Positions 46,576-61,393 are shown, counted from the first letter of the stretch. The stretch is DNA of 64,000 bases from Hymenolepis diminuta (GCA_900708905.1 CAADRB010000039.1:1193599-1257598); one strand, 5' to 3'. The notes: generated by a model not told the origin, from the sequence alone. Program-made: numbers and translations.

Positions 46576-49500
46576 TTTCTGCGGCGTCCAAACACCCGTT
46601 TTTTGGACACTACCATTAAACGTTCCCACGAGGGTCATTCATCTGTATGCGTGGTCTTTGAGTGTCGGTAATTGATAAATAGTTCCTGCGCAGAGTCATT
46701 CCGGATAGTTCCCACCACATTACGATTAACATTTAAATACGTCATGGCTCTATTTTAAGCAAAAATTGTCTTTTCATTCCAAAGGAATGGAAGAACAGTA
46801 TATCGTAATATGAAGAGAGCACCGTTGCATTAATTACAAAAATGTTAATAGTATTACTATATTAAAATAATATAATAGGTTGTGATGAGAAAAGGTAGAT
46901 TTATCTAGGAGCCTAGTTTCGAAATGCCAAATGATGTTTGCTGAACAGAAGATTGCCCATCCGGAAATTAGGACTAAGAAACGAAATAGTTCAGACTATT
47001 GGACAGAGATAGTGCTAGAAAAAGTGCTTCTGGTGCTACTATTATTTATCTTCCTTTTATGGTACCTGTGGATTCATGGTTTATCCAAGATATCCCTTTC
47101 GTATCCTCCAAATAAACGTGATTAAGTACTGTCTTCGACCTCTGGACTGATAGTTAAGATTTGGTTAGCAGGTAACAGTAGAAAGCGCTAATCGGAATTT
47201 TTAAAGTTAAAGTATTCAAATAATTATTACTGACCCCATGCATAATAAAAATGAGAGCAATATGATCTCAAATCATTTCTCCTCTAATGTATCATGGACA
47301 CTTCAGTAATGTTAAAGATGGAATTTGAACTCATCAGTTTCTGAATAATCCACTCTAGGATGAGCTAACCAATAGATTTTTATTTCATAATGTCATGGTA
47401 AATATAAACCCATCTTTCAGGTTTCCGTTTGTCAAATGGAATGAGTCATTGATTTAGTCAATAGAGAATTCAAGTGAGCACGGATGCATCAATAAATCTG
47501 AGATTTAAACTACTACGTTACTTGACTGGTCCAGGAATTTCTTCGATACCCGGGACGAAAAAGGAACAGGACCCACAGCTCAAATAAAGATTTTTATATT
47601 TTAAGAGTAAACTTGCTTATATATGCGTTGTAAATGACTGGAGGCTAGTAATTGCAGGTCATTACACATCCAAGTGCGAACATGGGTATTCAATAATTGA
47701 TAATCTAGTGCAAAAGAGGATAAAGCCTATGAATTTTCTTCTAATGCACCAAAAATAACCGATTCGGTTTCCTATCACATTCCCATGATCATTATCTTGA
47801 ACTTCGACACCTATCTACAGGCCATCAGCAAATACCCTTTTTAAACGCTGTTGATTTGATAAAAGTATGTATGTTCGATTCGTTAAAATCTGATGAATGT
47901 CCAAGTGGTCTTATAAATTTACAGTAGAAAGGGTATAAAAAGAATATGCAGAAGTAAAGATGCTTCCGGAAATCTTACGCTCTAGTATCTCGTTGACTTG
48001 TTTTCCTATTAATAGGGACCACCTGTTGATATACTATGTGATGGGACAAGGAAAAGCATTCAACGTTCGGAATCAAGATTCATTTGGTATGGCATTTTAA
48101 GAGATTACTTTCGTTGCAACAAGATCTGACGTTTCAACTTCCGAACTTATGAACCTGCCTTTAGATTCCTTACTGTAACTTTTGAGTCTAAAAATCAGTT
48201 AATGGCTATTTGCCTGTAATTTCGAGTTTGTTGTGTTCTGAGTTGAATGGCGGAAGATTGAATTGAAAGTCTGACAATATATTTTTAAATGAAAAAAGTG
48301 GCTTAGAACTGGTAAGCAAGGTGGGTTATGTAATTGTTGGTTTCAAGACACGAGTGATATAGGATACATGCTCTGTTTGGATAGAACTAAAACGTTCACC
48401 GAAATGGCTGCTAGGGTTTACAATATCTTATATCTTTCCAGATCCACGCTTGAGAATTATATCGGATGAATAAAGGCCATTTGATCATGCTTGAATAAAT
48501 CGATTAATAATAAGTTAGGAAAGGGCTTTTCAAAGCTCGTCTTGGATATTGGAGTAGCATTTTGAAACTTCCCTGAGGAAAGACTCAAATTCTGCCAATC
48601 TTATTGTTGGCCAGAATTAATCGGTAGGTGTGCATCGGGCAGCAGTGTGCCCATGTCCTCTGATGTTAATCGCCGCGAAAATCAACTGAGCGTTATGTAC
48701 TTAGGTGGATCGCTTTATCAGATCGCAATATCATTCATCCCTATATATCGCCATCTACCACCTACGAAAGAAAGACCAAATGGTAGATACAAGGCAATTT
48801 CTGACTTGCAATTAGTGCAAAGTAAATTCTAATTAAAATTTCATCTGATACTTATCGATAATTGTTTCGACTCTTGTTTTAACACAACTGTCACTAATCT
48901 TTACAGTCTAAGAATTTAGAATTCATTTGCATGCCAAATCAAAATATTTACCTTTATTACAGAATACTGTTGTGCATTGCAGGGCAGCTGTGGCAGCATA
49001 AAGGGTTAGGTCATCGGATCTAAACGATGGAGAGTAACAGGGTAAAAGTAAGTTAGACAATAGTAGATGCAATAGATGATAAGAGTAAAAGAAGATATAG
49101 TGAAGTTTATAGAAGATAGGAGTATGGTGGCAGGGTAAGTGCTGATAATAGATGCTGGGTCGGTGGGAGTGCCTAGATGTAATTGGTGATAGGTAGGGGT
49201 TTAACGTAAGAACTAGGTCGCTAGATGCTGACTGTAGGTTGGAGAAACTAGGATAAGATTAAATTGCAACTTTATATATTTAAGGTGGGAATCGTGAAGG
49301 ATAGTGCTCAAGTGACTGTGTGAATCTTGGAGTTTGATAGACGAAAATTCTTTCGGGCGATATAAGCATGACTTTTAGTATTTCTTTATTTCCCATGGCA
49401 GAGCCAAAACGTTTTACAACTTTTAATCACGAGATCATCCAAATATTGGGGAAAGAAAGATAGCGCCGCTTTAAGGAAGAGTAGAAGCAGTGGAAGTGGG

Positions 49501-49600
49501 GATCAGAGAATAAGGAGAACCCTATTATATTTAAGCTCCAGCTCAGGTTAAATTCATTTCCTATTTGAAGTTCAATTTGACTCGCCCCTTCTATCGTCAT
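46576..49600. other. intergenic DNA, no gene supported
   Basis: An open frame at 46931-47125 (64 codons) has one hydrophobic stretch but no family or splice context. GCATAAAGGGTTA at about 48996 repeats the end motif of LTR-like copy A, followed by a purine-rich block up to 49200 like other repeat debris. Confidence 0.4.
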
Positions 49601-49850
49601 GATCATCTTCATAGATTTCATATAATTTTGCTGCCATCCTTTTTGGATATTTTTTCCTTCTAACGACGCAGTCGATGATACCAAGAGTTCATACAAGTAA
49701 TTCCCCTTTTGCGCACACTTTCCAGTTGTGATTGGTGTTTCATGATGTGAGGAATAGAATTCAATGTAGGGTTCAATACTCATATTCTGACTTTATTCTT
49801 GCCTAACACTTGTTTATCAACAATCTTAGACGACACGCAATTTGTCTAGA
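49601..49850 (-). repeat. dispersed repeat R3, copy 3
   Basis: GTCGATGATACCAAGAGTTC, ATTCCCCTTTTGCGCACACT, GATGTGAGGAATAGAATTC and CTTGTTTATCAACAATCTTA parallel copy 2. On the minus strand an open frame (49427-49783) runs through it, which could mean R3 is part of an old protein-coding element. Confidence 0.5.
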
Positions 49851-52519
49851 AAATTCAAATATAAAAGATGTCCATGGTCATAAGTATCCAATTCAATAGG
49901 TAATGTCCAAATACAGACACTTCGAGCGCAATGAATGAAAAAAACTCCTTTTCGAGTATTTCTTCAAAAACCATCTATTTTCATTTTTAATAAGGGGGAA
50001 AAGTTAATTTGAGGGAATCTGATCAATCGAAAAATCACATGCTGTCCCCAATATTACGTCATTCTGTGCGTGTGATCACTTCCCAATGTTTGCTATTGGT
50101 CAATTTATGGACCACATTCCCCTTGTTGGCCACAGTGACTTCATTCCCCTTTCTCTACATAAAGAACTGGGTGACATATATAAATGCCTGTGTGCCTGAA
50201 GTGTCATTACGTTCCTGAGTGTGACATCTGCTTGCATATATTCCGACAGTACCTGTGTGTTATGCACAGCTATTTGTTTGATACATTCTGTTTGCCATTC
50301 GATTCTTGGGACTTCTGTCCTATCACGAGGTAGCATCAGAACAAATGAAATAATGTAATAACACAATAGAGCTGAAAAGGTGGTTGAATGTGAATTTTTT
50401 ATGAGCTTTTGAAATAATGAATTGCCCAATCTTTCTTAAGTGGTAAAGGTCAATTTGTAATAATATATTCATAATTTGAACCCATGGGTTTCTAGGTGAG
50501 TTCATGTCCACATTGTTCAGGGCCTACCGACCAGTTGATAAAATCTAATGGACTTACCGTATTAAACCATTTATACCATCTCAAACGAGACTGGGGGAAT
50601 TATTTCAAATGGAGCGGAGTTAATTAGATTCCTTTCAAGACTAATTTGAATAATAATAAATAATTTAGCTCTAAAATAAGATGGATTAATTAATGACACA
50701 AAAATTAAAAAGACACAGACACGAAGATAAATGGATGAATGATACATAAATGAATAAAATCATGCCATTAATAATATCATTAAAATAAATTTGTTGATTT
50801 CAAACTTCTGGGCTATTAACACCAATTTCCGGGTGTTATATCATAGAATCTAGGTAGACTGTTCATTTCCAAATATCTACTTACAAAAATCGATAAGTCA
50901 TATAAGCTACAATGAGCAAGTTATTTAAAACACTTGGTCTTTATGGTCTCTACATATCTTTCACGGTGTTCTATCATGATCGTATATTACAGAAATCGAA
51001 GTTTATCCTTTATTTGATGAAGTGTGCTGAAATAACGGTATTTTCCAAGAGTTCTGAACGGAAACAAAGTATAGCATGGATTGTTTTCTGAATGACGCTG
51101 ATGTTGTCACGGTGAAAAAGAATCTATCACGGTCTATTATAACCGCTCTTCCTTTTTGCTTATATTTTGGTAAATGAATATTGGTAATCTTCTATTGTTA
51201 TTATTTATTACCCATTACAGATATTGGGTTTTAATCATGGAAAAGTATAAAGATAAACGGAACAACAAACTAGCCAAATTGGACATGAAAGGGTAAAGTA
51301 ATGAATAATGAGCATCCAGAGTCTTTCCTTTTTCAAATTCAACAGTATTAATTTGTGTATATGTTCAAAAGAGGAACAACTCGATTTGCGATACCCTAAT
51401 TTTCAATCTTCATCAAATGGCTCCCAGGTTCATGAGAGAGGTTATATTCATAACCTGTTGACCGATTGATTCCGTGATTGATCATGCCAACTAGATTTGG
51501 TTTCCATAATTCCTAACTTGAACAAAAGAGGACCAAAAACTGTCTTAATTTTGTGAAATAACATTATTATTTTGTCTGCTATTCACTGTTGAGTCAGTAC
51601 ACGAAAGAATGTAGAGATAATGGCCAGATTTTGTTATGTAACATAATCTCCTCTTTTCTGGTGTTACATCTTTTTTCGCGTGTTCTTTTTCAACTCACAC
51701 ACAATGGGATATGAACAGTTGTGTTTAGATAAATCTTCCCACATCATTTCAGAAAATTTACTGCTTCTGATGCCCGCTTAAATATTAGTTTTAAAAATTT
51801 TTTAAGGCCAAATTCAAAATATGGCTTGATGATGTAATAATTGTTAATTACACGGAAAAAGTATAGAGATTTTTAAAAATTGGTGGACTAAATTAAGCCC
51901 CAAGCGTTATTCATTAAAATTTCATGAACGGAATTCATTCTTCTGGCGTCGATTACTTTGATTATTGTTTTTCCGATCTCGTACCTGGGAACAAAGTCTC
52001 ACCTCTGTTATAACTCTGATTAACTAGATTTATATATACAGTTTTACCATATTCAAGACAGACACGAATGCTGCTAATATCACCATCCGAGGTGTCGAAT
52101 ATTCTCTTGGTGAGTGGTTTCTTTTCCAAAAATCAAACCGAAGAATATTTTGTCTTTGTAGCAGACCCTGATGAGGGTCTTAAGTGCGCAGATAGTTATC
52201 GCGGTCAATATATTAATCCAAAGAAAATATGAGTTGAAGTAACAAGACCAACCACTTTGATTAAAAATACTGGTTAATAAGCAGCGAACATCGTAGACAA
52301 ACATTTGCTGCAATCCAGTGAACGAATCCTGAAATTTGAATTTTGGAACGTGAGCTTTCCACTTGGTAAATAGAGTACATAGGTTTCAATATAATAATTT
52401 TATATTAGATATAACCATCGGGAGCAATTTAAAATGTCTTAGACCGTGAAGATCATTAAAACAAAAGGGCACCATCTGTTACTCACTAAATTTCACTGTG
52501 TGCCATGTTGCATCAACTT
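49851..52519. other. gene desert, nothing supported
   Basis: A minus-strand open frame at 50100-50429 (109 codons) shows no motif. The sequence is AT-rich. Confidence 0.4.
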
Positions 52520-52800
52520 GAATAATGATCTTGCATTTCCCAAAGTTATTCTTTAATCCCATTCCCTGTGTCGATACGTCGGTTTTTTGTCCACGAAACC
52601 GCAGTGATTTCTTTGTGTCCCTATGACTCAAACCCCATCTATCATGTCTAGAAGAGCTTATCACTTCTCCCCTTCTGCTCTGGCTTCCCCTGCCTAAGTG
52701 ATTCTTATGTTTTTTGTGGTTTATTTATTTGGCCCATGCAACTCTTCGAGTTCCAGTTTTTGGAACTGCTGCTCTTACATTTTGTTAGTCCCAAAAAGTT
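52520..52800 (+). repeat. diverged LTR-like fragment (copy F)
   Basis: A TGAATAATGATC...TGCATTTCCC start, GTGTCCCTATGACTCA, CATCTATCATGTCTAGAAG, a CTCTGGCTTCCCCTGCC block, CTAAGTGATTCTTATG (the TGACTCATA core mutated) and AACTGCTGCTC follow the family order. Confidence 0.45.
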
Positions 52801-55321
52801 CATGCATTCACCTCACAAGGTTTGCAGTTTCTTTATGCAAGGTCTGATTTAAAGATCCATAGTTATTTTAGCATAAGGCTAAAATAAATGTTTATTTCGC
52901 AGTGTTCAGTCATCACTGACATCGCTATGTCACTTATCTATCAAAATGGAGAAAGAAATGAAAGGTGAAATATGTTGATTGATGGCGGTGGTGACCAGAG
53001 ATGGGAAGTCCAATCATCAGTCTTTACTTGCAAAGGATAGGGTTTACTTTCAAGGTGAAGGTTGGATATTAATGTACAACTAACCTTGCTCACCACTAGG
53101 TGGTGACCTCTATAAGTAACTGATAACTCCCACTCTCTTCTACTTCTACATTTAAGTTAACTTAAAAATTTATCGTTAATTAGTTATAAATATAACATAA
53201 TATTTAAATGTGTAAAGATTCAAGGTCGTCGCCTTGTAGCAGTTTGAGTATATTGCTGATATTTGGTCATTTCGGGAGACTTATTAGTCATTAACAACAT
53301 TAAAGTTATAAAACATATAATATAATATAAATTTAAATCCTTTGAGGGGAACATTTAATCTATTTATAGGGAATTTTATCCTCACCATTTATCCATCAAT
53401 ATTCCATATAGAAAATTAATACTACAAATATTCAAATGTTCCAATCTGAAAAAATAATAATTTTTTCCTCATTGTTTTATTTGAATTTCCAACTGATTAT
53501 AAATATTTTTAGGATGCTGAACCGACTAATTTCGGTTCACTTGAGCAAAGTTAATTGGCTTCAACTTCCGCGCACTGCACTATCGATTTCTGGAGTTCTA
53601 CGCTTGCACCCGGAAATTCAATCTGAGCTAACCAAGTAGCCGATCGTCTATCCAGTTTATGAAAGTGAACTTCTTTTATTAATTACACATCAGTCGTTCG
53701 AGCTGCAGGTCTTTTCCCCTTACTCCTTTGGGTCCAACGCAACTTTAACATTCACTGGCAACTGAAATAAAGGAGAGGTAGTCTAGATCATATCAGTGAT
53801 CGCATAACATTATAAAAGTGAAATCGTATTTTCAGACGCCAACGCAGAAACCCCAACAATAGGTAATCCAATGCCTGGAATATTAATAGCGCCAAGTTCG
53901 CTCAAACACGCTGCAAATACTAGAATCAACTTCCTAGCAAATATGACAGGTGAAAATCGCCACATGACATGTTCAAGACTAATGTATATTAATTTCTGAA
54001 AGTTGATGCCTATATCCACTTAGAGGTTTGCGATGACTCTCTCTAAAGTATCATAATATGTCTGTTTATTTAAAGGTCGTAGCGAAGGTGCGAATTGGGT
54101 AAAAGAATGCGTAGCTTTCAACCGTAATATTGTATTATTACCTTTTGCGTATTTTGATATTCTTATTGGACTTTGAGTTGAAGTGCTTTATTTTGGAGGT
54201 CATATCCAAGCAAACACCTCATCTTCTATTCGTAAAGCAACTTGAATTTGGAATAATTAAGCCGAACACGTATTCAACAACGTTAAATTTTAAAAGAATA
54301 GTTACACTACCAAGTTATTCTTTCAACGGGAATATTTTAAAAACAAAACATCACCACTTTCTTATCTAACCACAAAATGAATTTCTTCAAACTTTACGAA
54401 CAATTCTGTAAAATAACTTGAATCTACAAAAGATAATTAATTTCAACTGGACGCAAAAAGAGTTTAATGAGTTTGATTGCGGTTTATAAATTTAAAAGTA
54501 TGTAAAATTGTATATTAGAGGCTAAATTCTTATTAAATATAAAAGAAATTCATAGGAGATAAATATAATTGTCTGTTTATTCTCGTTTTAAAATTAGAAT
54601 ACTTTATGAATTTGGCGCAATATTTTCTGATAATATGAATTACAATTTAATTAATTTTGAATTTTGAGTCTATAAAATTTATGTATTTACTATTAATTAA
54701 TGAATATTTCATTTAAATTAGGGTAGACGATAGTTTAATTTAGAATAAAATTCAGTGAGATATTTAGCAAAAATTTTGTTCCAATTCTGTGGTTGAAATC
54801 AACTTTTGAGCATTTAACTTCATTTCAATAAGATTTTTAAAGTAGTTTATAGCGTACTTACCCCAGGTCAGTTAAAAAATTATTAGTTTTGAGAATGAGA
54901 AAGCATTTGAGTAGAGGAAACTGCACAAAAGTCCAGTAAATTGGGATTTGGAAAAAGCAGGTAATGAAATCAGGACACCAATAGGCAAACTTTATTTGAC
55001 ATATGGAAACATTGGGATGTCCATATTTTCACAAGAAGTACGGTTCAATGGTCAAATTTCATGAATCGATTTCCAGGTTCCATAGCGGAACTACGTCCAC
55101 GATATTCAGAGCTTTTTAACCCGTCAACTCAGTTACAAGATTGGTTAAGCCACATGTATTTATTTGTATTCTGTTAAAGTCAAGAGTAAGTAGATGGGTC
55201 CAGCAGAGATTTGTAAGCATTTTAGGATATTTCGTATATATTACTTGCTAAGCATCATTGCAATTCAGACAAAGGATAATACATAACTCCTTCTTGACCC
55301 TCGTTATATGAATACAATCTA
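52801..55321. other. no gene recognised
   Basis: A minus-strand frame at 53810-54019 contains a hydrophobic, Gly/Pro-rich stretch (INIPGIGLPIVGVSALAS) that looks protein-like, but no family or splice partner could be assigned. The remainder is AT-rich. Confidence 0.35.
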
Positions 55322-55755
55322 TTGAAATTGGATACCCCTAAGTCCGCACCCACAAAGAGTTGGTTAAGACAACTTCACATGCATGTTAAGCAGGAGCTAA
55401 CTGAGAAAGGAGGAAAACTTGGGATATCCAGCCCTATACCGAAATTTGTGCCTCAGGTAATCGAACATTCACCCAAAAGGGAAAATTTTATGCACGGAAC
55501 CTCCTTGTCATTAACTTTTGAGAAAGAAAATGAGATGAGAATGCAATGGTGAATTGATCACTACAAACCCAGAGATGATCTACCAACTGGTGGACTCCTT
55601 TGTCCAGTAGATGTTTGCCGCAAGAGTTATGTGAAAAGAGGATGGTTTCTAAATCAAATGAAATCACGCCATGCTAAAAAGATGACGAAAAGAGGAGGCT
55701 AAACTTTACACTGACGAAGCAGTTGACTTGATGATGCAGGAGCTCAGATGAAGTA
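55322..55755 (+). pseudogene. decayed gene with C2H2 zinc-finger-like segment
   Basis: The frame from ATG 55322 ends at an in-frame TGA (55550-55552), yet continues in the same frame with KPRDDLPTGG, then LLCPVDVCRKSYVKRGWFLN and QMKSRHAKK. The spacing C-x4-C-x12-(N for H)-x4-H resembles a C2H2 finger that has lost its first His. After another stop, EAVDLMMQEL appears in a shifted frame. One protein-like string broken by a stop and a shift points to a dead gene, perhaps of mobile-element origin, since zinc fingers of this look occur in flatworm retrotransposon proteins. That link is inference. Confidence 0.45.
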
Positions 55756-58700
55756 AGGTTTTCCCAATACTCTAACTCTCACGCACAAGACCTTACTCCC
55801 TGTCGAAAGTTACTCATCTTTCTGTGGATGTTTTCTATGATTAAAACTGTAGATAAATTTCTTTGCCATGGAAATAAACAAACCTAGTTATAAGTCATTT
55901 GAATAACTGATGGCAATATTTTATTAATTTTAAATTTGTATTAAAAATATCGATTTGCTATCACTTTATACTTTGAAGTAATTAATTTATTTTCATATTG
56001 AACCTTGAAATATAATAGGCCAACTTATCAAAAGGATTTTTTAAAATTTACCCGGTTGCTGAATGATATATCCATTTTCTAAAGAAAAAAATGTTATTTT
56101 CGCTTTATTTTAAAGAACAAGGAACTGTAGTAAACTGGAGCAATTCCTGCATCTTTCAAATGGATCTCAATTAAATGGTGTTTTTCTATCTCACTTTTGG
56201 AAATGCAAAAAATTACATATATATATATATATATATATTCATTGTTTTTATTTCTAATTCGCAATTTGCATAATGAGTGGATGATTCAGGGATATATTCC
56301 TATTGATGGTTCACATGGACAAGTAGAAAACAACCTTTTTAATCGACAAACCCCCCTCATGGTCTGCTAATTCTGCATTCTATTCTGTAATTAATTTTGG
56401 ATCCATTGGCTGGCCTCGGTCCAAGTCGGGTATCACTTGATTTATATGTTGCAAACAATTTTCCAAAACAAAATTCCTTTCTACATTTTCCTACTATAAT
56501 ATATTCCGGCATTACCAAATTTTCTAATTATACTACACAGAGGGTGGTGATTTAGAAGCCCTGAAATGAGGGCTTAGCTATTCCGAGTTTTAATAGTAGC
56601 ATCCTAGTACTGTGAATGTACTAACTGGCATGTCAACTTATACCCATTGAGCTTAAGTACCAGCAGATATGGTTAGAGAAGGAATACACTGCTACTAATA
56701 TGAAACAACATGCTTAAAATATTCGATACAGTTTAAAACAATTGATTAAACCAAACGGATTTACTGTTAATGATATTGTCGATTTTTTAAAAGATCGGAT
56801 CAATGGTGCGATTTGAACAAGAGGTTGGATAGCATTCAGTACGCCATTAACGGAAGGGAGGTTAAGTGTTTTTAATATTTATGATTTAAAACCTAGAGTA
56901 ACTGTGGTTATCACATTGTCATCGAAAATTACATGTTTTGAGAAAATCACACTAGGTTGTAGCTAAGCTGTGAAGGTCATAACGGCGAAAATTCAATAGA
57001 TGTTGGTTTTATAAACGAAGTTAACTTTCGTTTGCATTCTAATAGTTCTGTATTTTACAAATCCGTTTGATTACATCTGAGAGTCAGAAAAATTGTTCAC
57101 CTGATTTTTTCTCCTCATATCGGATATAACAAATGTGCAAAGATGAAATTGACCAATGAAACGAACGTTTTAATATTTTTGCGCTGCCAAATGTATAATT
57201 TCAAATAATTGATCCCAATATAAGGCTGTTCAATGAATTAGGGAGAAAATGTTTCAGATCTAAATCAAGCTGGAAAAGGATCCCTCTTCAATTTACTAGC
57301 TCTTGAAAGCTATGTATCTCATCGTCCAATTCAAAAGACTGAGCCGTGGTGCCACTCCCATTTTTAAAACGATGAGATTTGCATTTTGCACACATTTTCC
57401 TTCTAGTAGCCAAGATATAACCAGGGCCATATGAGGTAATATAATGAGAGCTCATTAAAAATTACTCGGGGTGATTTCTCAGAATAATTTTCTGCGATTA
57501 ATTAATAAGAATTGCTTTGCCTGAACGAGTATGAGATTTCCACAATATCTCGTAATTTTCAATCTACAATTAAAACTTTATTTTTTGGTAATATTTTGAA
57601 ACCTATTTTTCATCAGCACATCCTAAATCTCAGTTTTTGCATTTTAAAGTAAATAATCTTTTATTATCTTATAAGAGAAAGCTTTCTATATAGTAACTTT
57701 ATTTGTTTTCGAGGAAATCAATTAAAATATTATAGTTTGTCTTTGAGAGATTGGGAACTTGACATTTGAAAACTGTACTTTAGATCTTTGATTCGCTGAT
57801 TTAGATCAGATCTCACTAAATGTCATCTGAGAAGATTTTACTGTAAACATATTTAACAATTCAATTTTCTTTTCCAGAATATCAGGTTTTGGTTTTTGGA
57901 ATTTATGCTACGTTAAAAGATATGTGTACTAATTATCAGAGGAAATACATTATGTTTAATGATATATCAAGATCTTAACTTTGATTGTAACATGTAGATT
58001 ATGTACTGTCAGTTATAGAGTGTATTTCAAGGCCGAATATATGAAAAACGAAGAGCACAAACTGATTGGTTGGATTTCATATCAATGGACGAGCGCTTTC
58101 TAGCATGTTGATCGTTCGCTATTCTTTCAGCTTTGGTGTTACTACCTTCGATATTCCACTTGTACACTTTTTCCTTACCTGTTGTTGGAGCTTTATATAT
58201 TTATTTTACATCTCTTATACAAAAAAAATTACCTGTCATGAAGATGGGTGAGCATGAAGTGTCAGAAAACAAGAGAGTGGCCAAAATAGCACTCATTATT
58301 TATTTGGATTCGCTAGAATACCAGCTACAATGAGACATAGTCTTTTACTATTATTTAGCTCCACTATCTGCTTTTATATTGTGAAAAAATTACACTGACC
58401 ACATCTTTTTGTAATCTATCTGTCTAAGGCAAATAAAGTTTTCAATTTTTCATCGTTGGAATGCATCTGAGGGAAATGGGGTAGAAGTAGATATGAATTC
58501 AGGACTTCGAAGTATTCCTTTCTAATTTTAATTGTAATTCACTATATATTCTGATGTTCAAGAATCAAGATTTGTCCCACATTTCCTTAGTCAGTTTATG
58601 TTTATTGAATCCTGAATTCATTGGTTCATTTATTAATTAAGATGGTTGGTCAGCCTCATATTTCCTCAAATACCATGATACAGGCCGTGGTACAGTTTTA

Positions 58701-61393
58701 CGTGATTTTAATAAAGTAAATACATTATAATCCGTTTCACCGTAAATTATGTCTGATGAACCATTGATTAACTTGATTTCATTATAAACCATTGAGTTAT
58801 TATGTCGCGCTTTTAAATAATAACTGTGACAGTAATATATTAGAGAGAAAGCATATACTGAAAATTAAGAATACCGGGTATCAGAACAATTTTTTACATA
58901 ATTTTCATTGCTGAAATCAAATGAGTCCGACGTTAAAGGTTGAATTTGAATTTTTTCACTTGTATTTGGTGAAAAAATATGATCCATTGGTAATTGACAG
59001 TAGAATAGGCTTTTAATGAAGTTCTCGGAACATCCTCAGCAATGAGTTAAATTTTACCTGAGATATTGCAACTGAGGGTATGGTTTCTTGAAACCACTAT
59101 TAAGCCACGAATTGGGGATATAGGCAACTAACTAATCATAAGTGCGAGCTTTCTTTTCCAACGGAGCACATTATAACCAGTCCTTAAAATCAGTAAAAAG
59201 AAAATTCACGAGGATATTGTTATGTCCGGAAACTCGGATTTTGGTCTGGTCGTCTGACTATTATTATAAGTACACACGAAGTCCTTACGCCTGCATATAT
59301 GATTATAGTTTGTCAGTTAACAATGCCCAAATGTATTGTATAGACGTGTCTTATCACTGGATCTTCTGTATCTTGACAAGCTTTTCCCAATACACCAAAG
59401 AAACAAACCATGACTTTCTTTAATCTGAAGTGAGTAATGATTAGGAGATAATCCCGAGCTCTATTTACTGAATTCCTTATACCTTCTACAATATTAAAAC
59501 TTTTAGATCTATGCATTTGGTAATCTATAAAGTACAATGTGCATTAGACATAAAACCAGACGCTTTTTCAACTTCATCAGGTGTTTCAATTATGCTTTCC
59601 TAAGTATTAATAACTAATATGACAATTCTTAGCGTAGTTAAATAAATAATAAGAAGATTACAAATAGTATTTATGAAGCACGTAAGTTAATCTCTATAAA
59701 ATATGTTTAATATTACTGTAGACTAATTCAAATTTGACGCCATCCAGCCACGGTATTATCTGCACTATTTAATAATAGAGAACAATTTAGAAATCACTAC
59801 GAAAACCGGAAGTAATCGAGATTAGAATGGCCTGGTAGGAAAACTTTGAAGAATATTCTGGAACCGGTTTTCAAAATTATAAATAAAATTGCCGTTAAAC
59901 TCAATTCTATATTAAAACCGCCACTCGAAAACATGAAAATGTTTTTTTAATCCTTCCATTTCAGGCATTATGTAGGATTATGGCCAACAAAGTTCCGGGT
60001 TCTATTAATAAATAAACTACTGATCTGCATAGTTTAAAATCTGTCTGCATTTTCACATCACTCTTTTAACAAAAATTATGAATCCACTGACCTCATTTTC
60101 AGAAAACGTCTGCTATGAAGTTGAGTTCAATTGCAATTAATTATCAGTAGCCAAAATGTATTTAATATAATTAAATTATGCTCTTGTCTTCGTCCCTTAT
60201 CCGATTTAAACATTGAAGTTTATCCTACAAACAATGTAAACGATATAGCAATAATATCAAGGATTGTTTATTGTTAACTTCCAGCCTAATTAGATCAAAC
60301 TATCCACTTTTCGAACAAGAAATATGATGTCTCGTGTAATTACCACCAACCCTCTACGAAACACATGATCATTAGATCTTATTGCCTCCAATTATCTCTA
60401 GTCAAGAAGGTAATAATGCGCAAAAGGCACCAATCATAGTTTGAGATTTGGTGAACCTTTCATTTTTCTCTATTATATTATCGGATTGATTATTTTGGTG
60501 TTTCAATTCAATAGATAAGAATTGAGTCGTAATGTTAAGAACCTTTCTCTATTGTTGTATTAAAAAAATATTGGCTTCTGATGCTATTATCTGGAGACGC
60601 TAGAGATATTGTTAGATTACAGTTGAATCAAACCAAGAGCAGTCAGTAATAAAACCTTCATACTACTTAAGTAAAATTTTGAAGACTCTCATTGGAAAAA
60701 AGTCCTCTTTTTTATTGATTGCCGAGGGCCAATCCACCTCCAGATCGATGAGGCACTGCCTCTATTAACAATCAAGATGCCAGTTCGATGTTCATCCGCA
60801 TACTGATAAGAATGATTGGAGACGGGAATCGTTCATCCCGAGATTGAGCATGAGCACTATGACCTTGAGTGGTGTTTATCGGACCTTTAGTGTTTTTGAC
60901 ATTTCACTGACGATTGTTTCATTTCCGGAGTCTGGAAGCAACTAGTTCCACCGTGCAAATTGTCAGACAAGGTATTATAAAACAGTTTTCGGTTGACTGG
61001 AGGATTAAATAAAAAATTTTTCTTTAGCTACCGAACAACGCCACGGGAAGCAACAAGCATTTCATGTGCTAAATTTATATTTACTGTTCAATCCACATAT
61101 AGATGAAAAAATAAGGAGCTAATTAAATTAGGCTCGCGCAAAATAAACACCAATTTCAAATTTGAGCTTCAGTTTACACTCGATTTCAACGCGAACACAA
61201 ATGGCTACCATCAGTGATTGGCAAGAAAGAAAGAAATCTTAGGGAAGTTGAGATGCTAGACGATCACAAAACTAGGCAAAATTGAGAAAGTTAGAAAAAA
61301 TGGAGAGGATCCGAAAAATCGAAACGATAAAGGAAACAGTTGGAATAGCGTCTACTAGAATTGAAATCTTACTAACGGAGATGATCTTGGAGT
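55756..61393. other. gene desert, nothing supported
   Basis: Very AT-rich. Short open frames (58066-58333, 59142-59423, 59313-59537 on minus, 61282-61485) lack motifs. No RNA gene was recognised. Confidence 0.45.
56217..56239. repeat. (AT)n microsatellite
   Basis: About eleven AT units. Confidence 0.9.

Noticed and set aside
46575..46620. Mariner copy 2 extending to the GTCCAAA...TTTGGAC palindrome as its 5' terminal repeat
   Set aside because: The palindrome does not match the 3' terminal repeat or the terminal repeats of copy 1, so the boundary is left uncertain near 46575.
53810..54019. Exon of a membrane protein on the minus strand
   Set aside because: The hydrophobic Gly/Pro-rich stretch is suggestive, but I could not find a consistent acceptor and donor pair or neighbouring exons.
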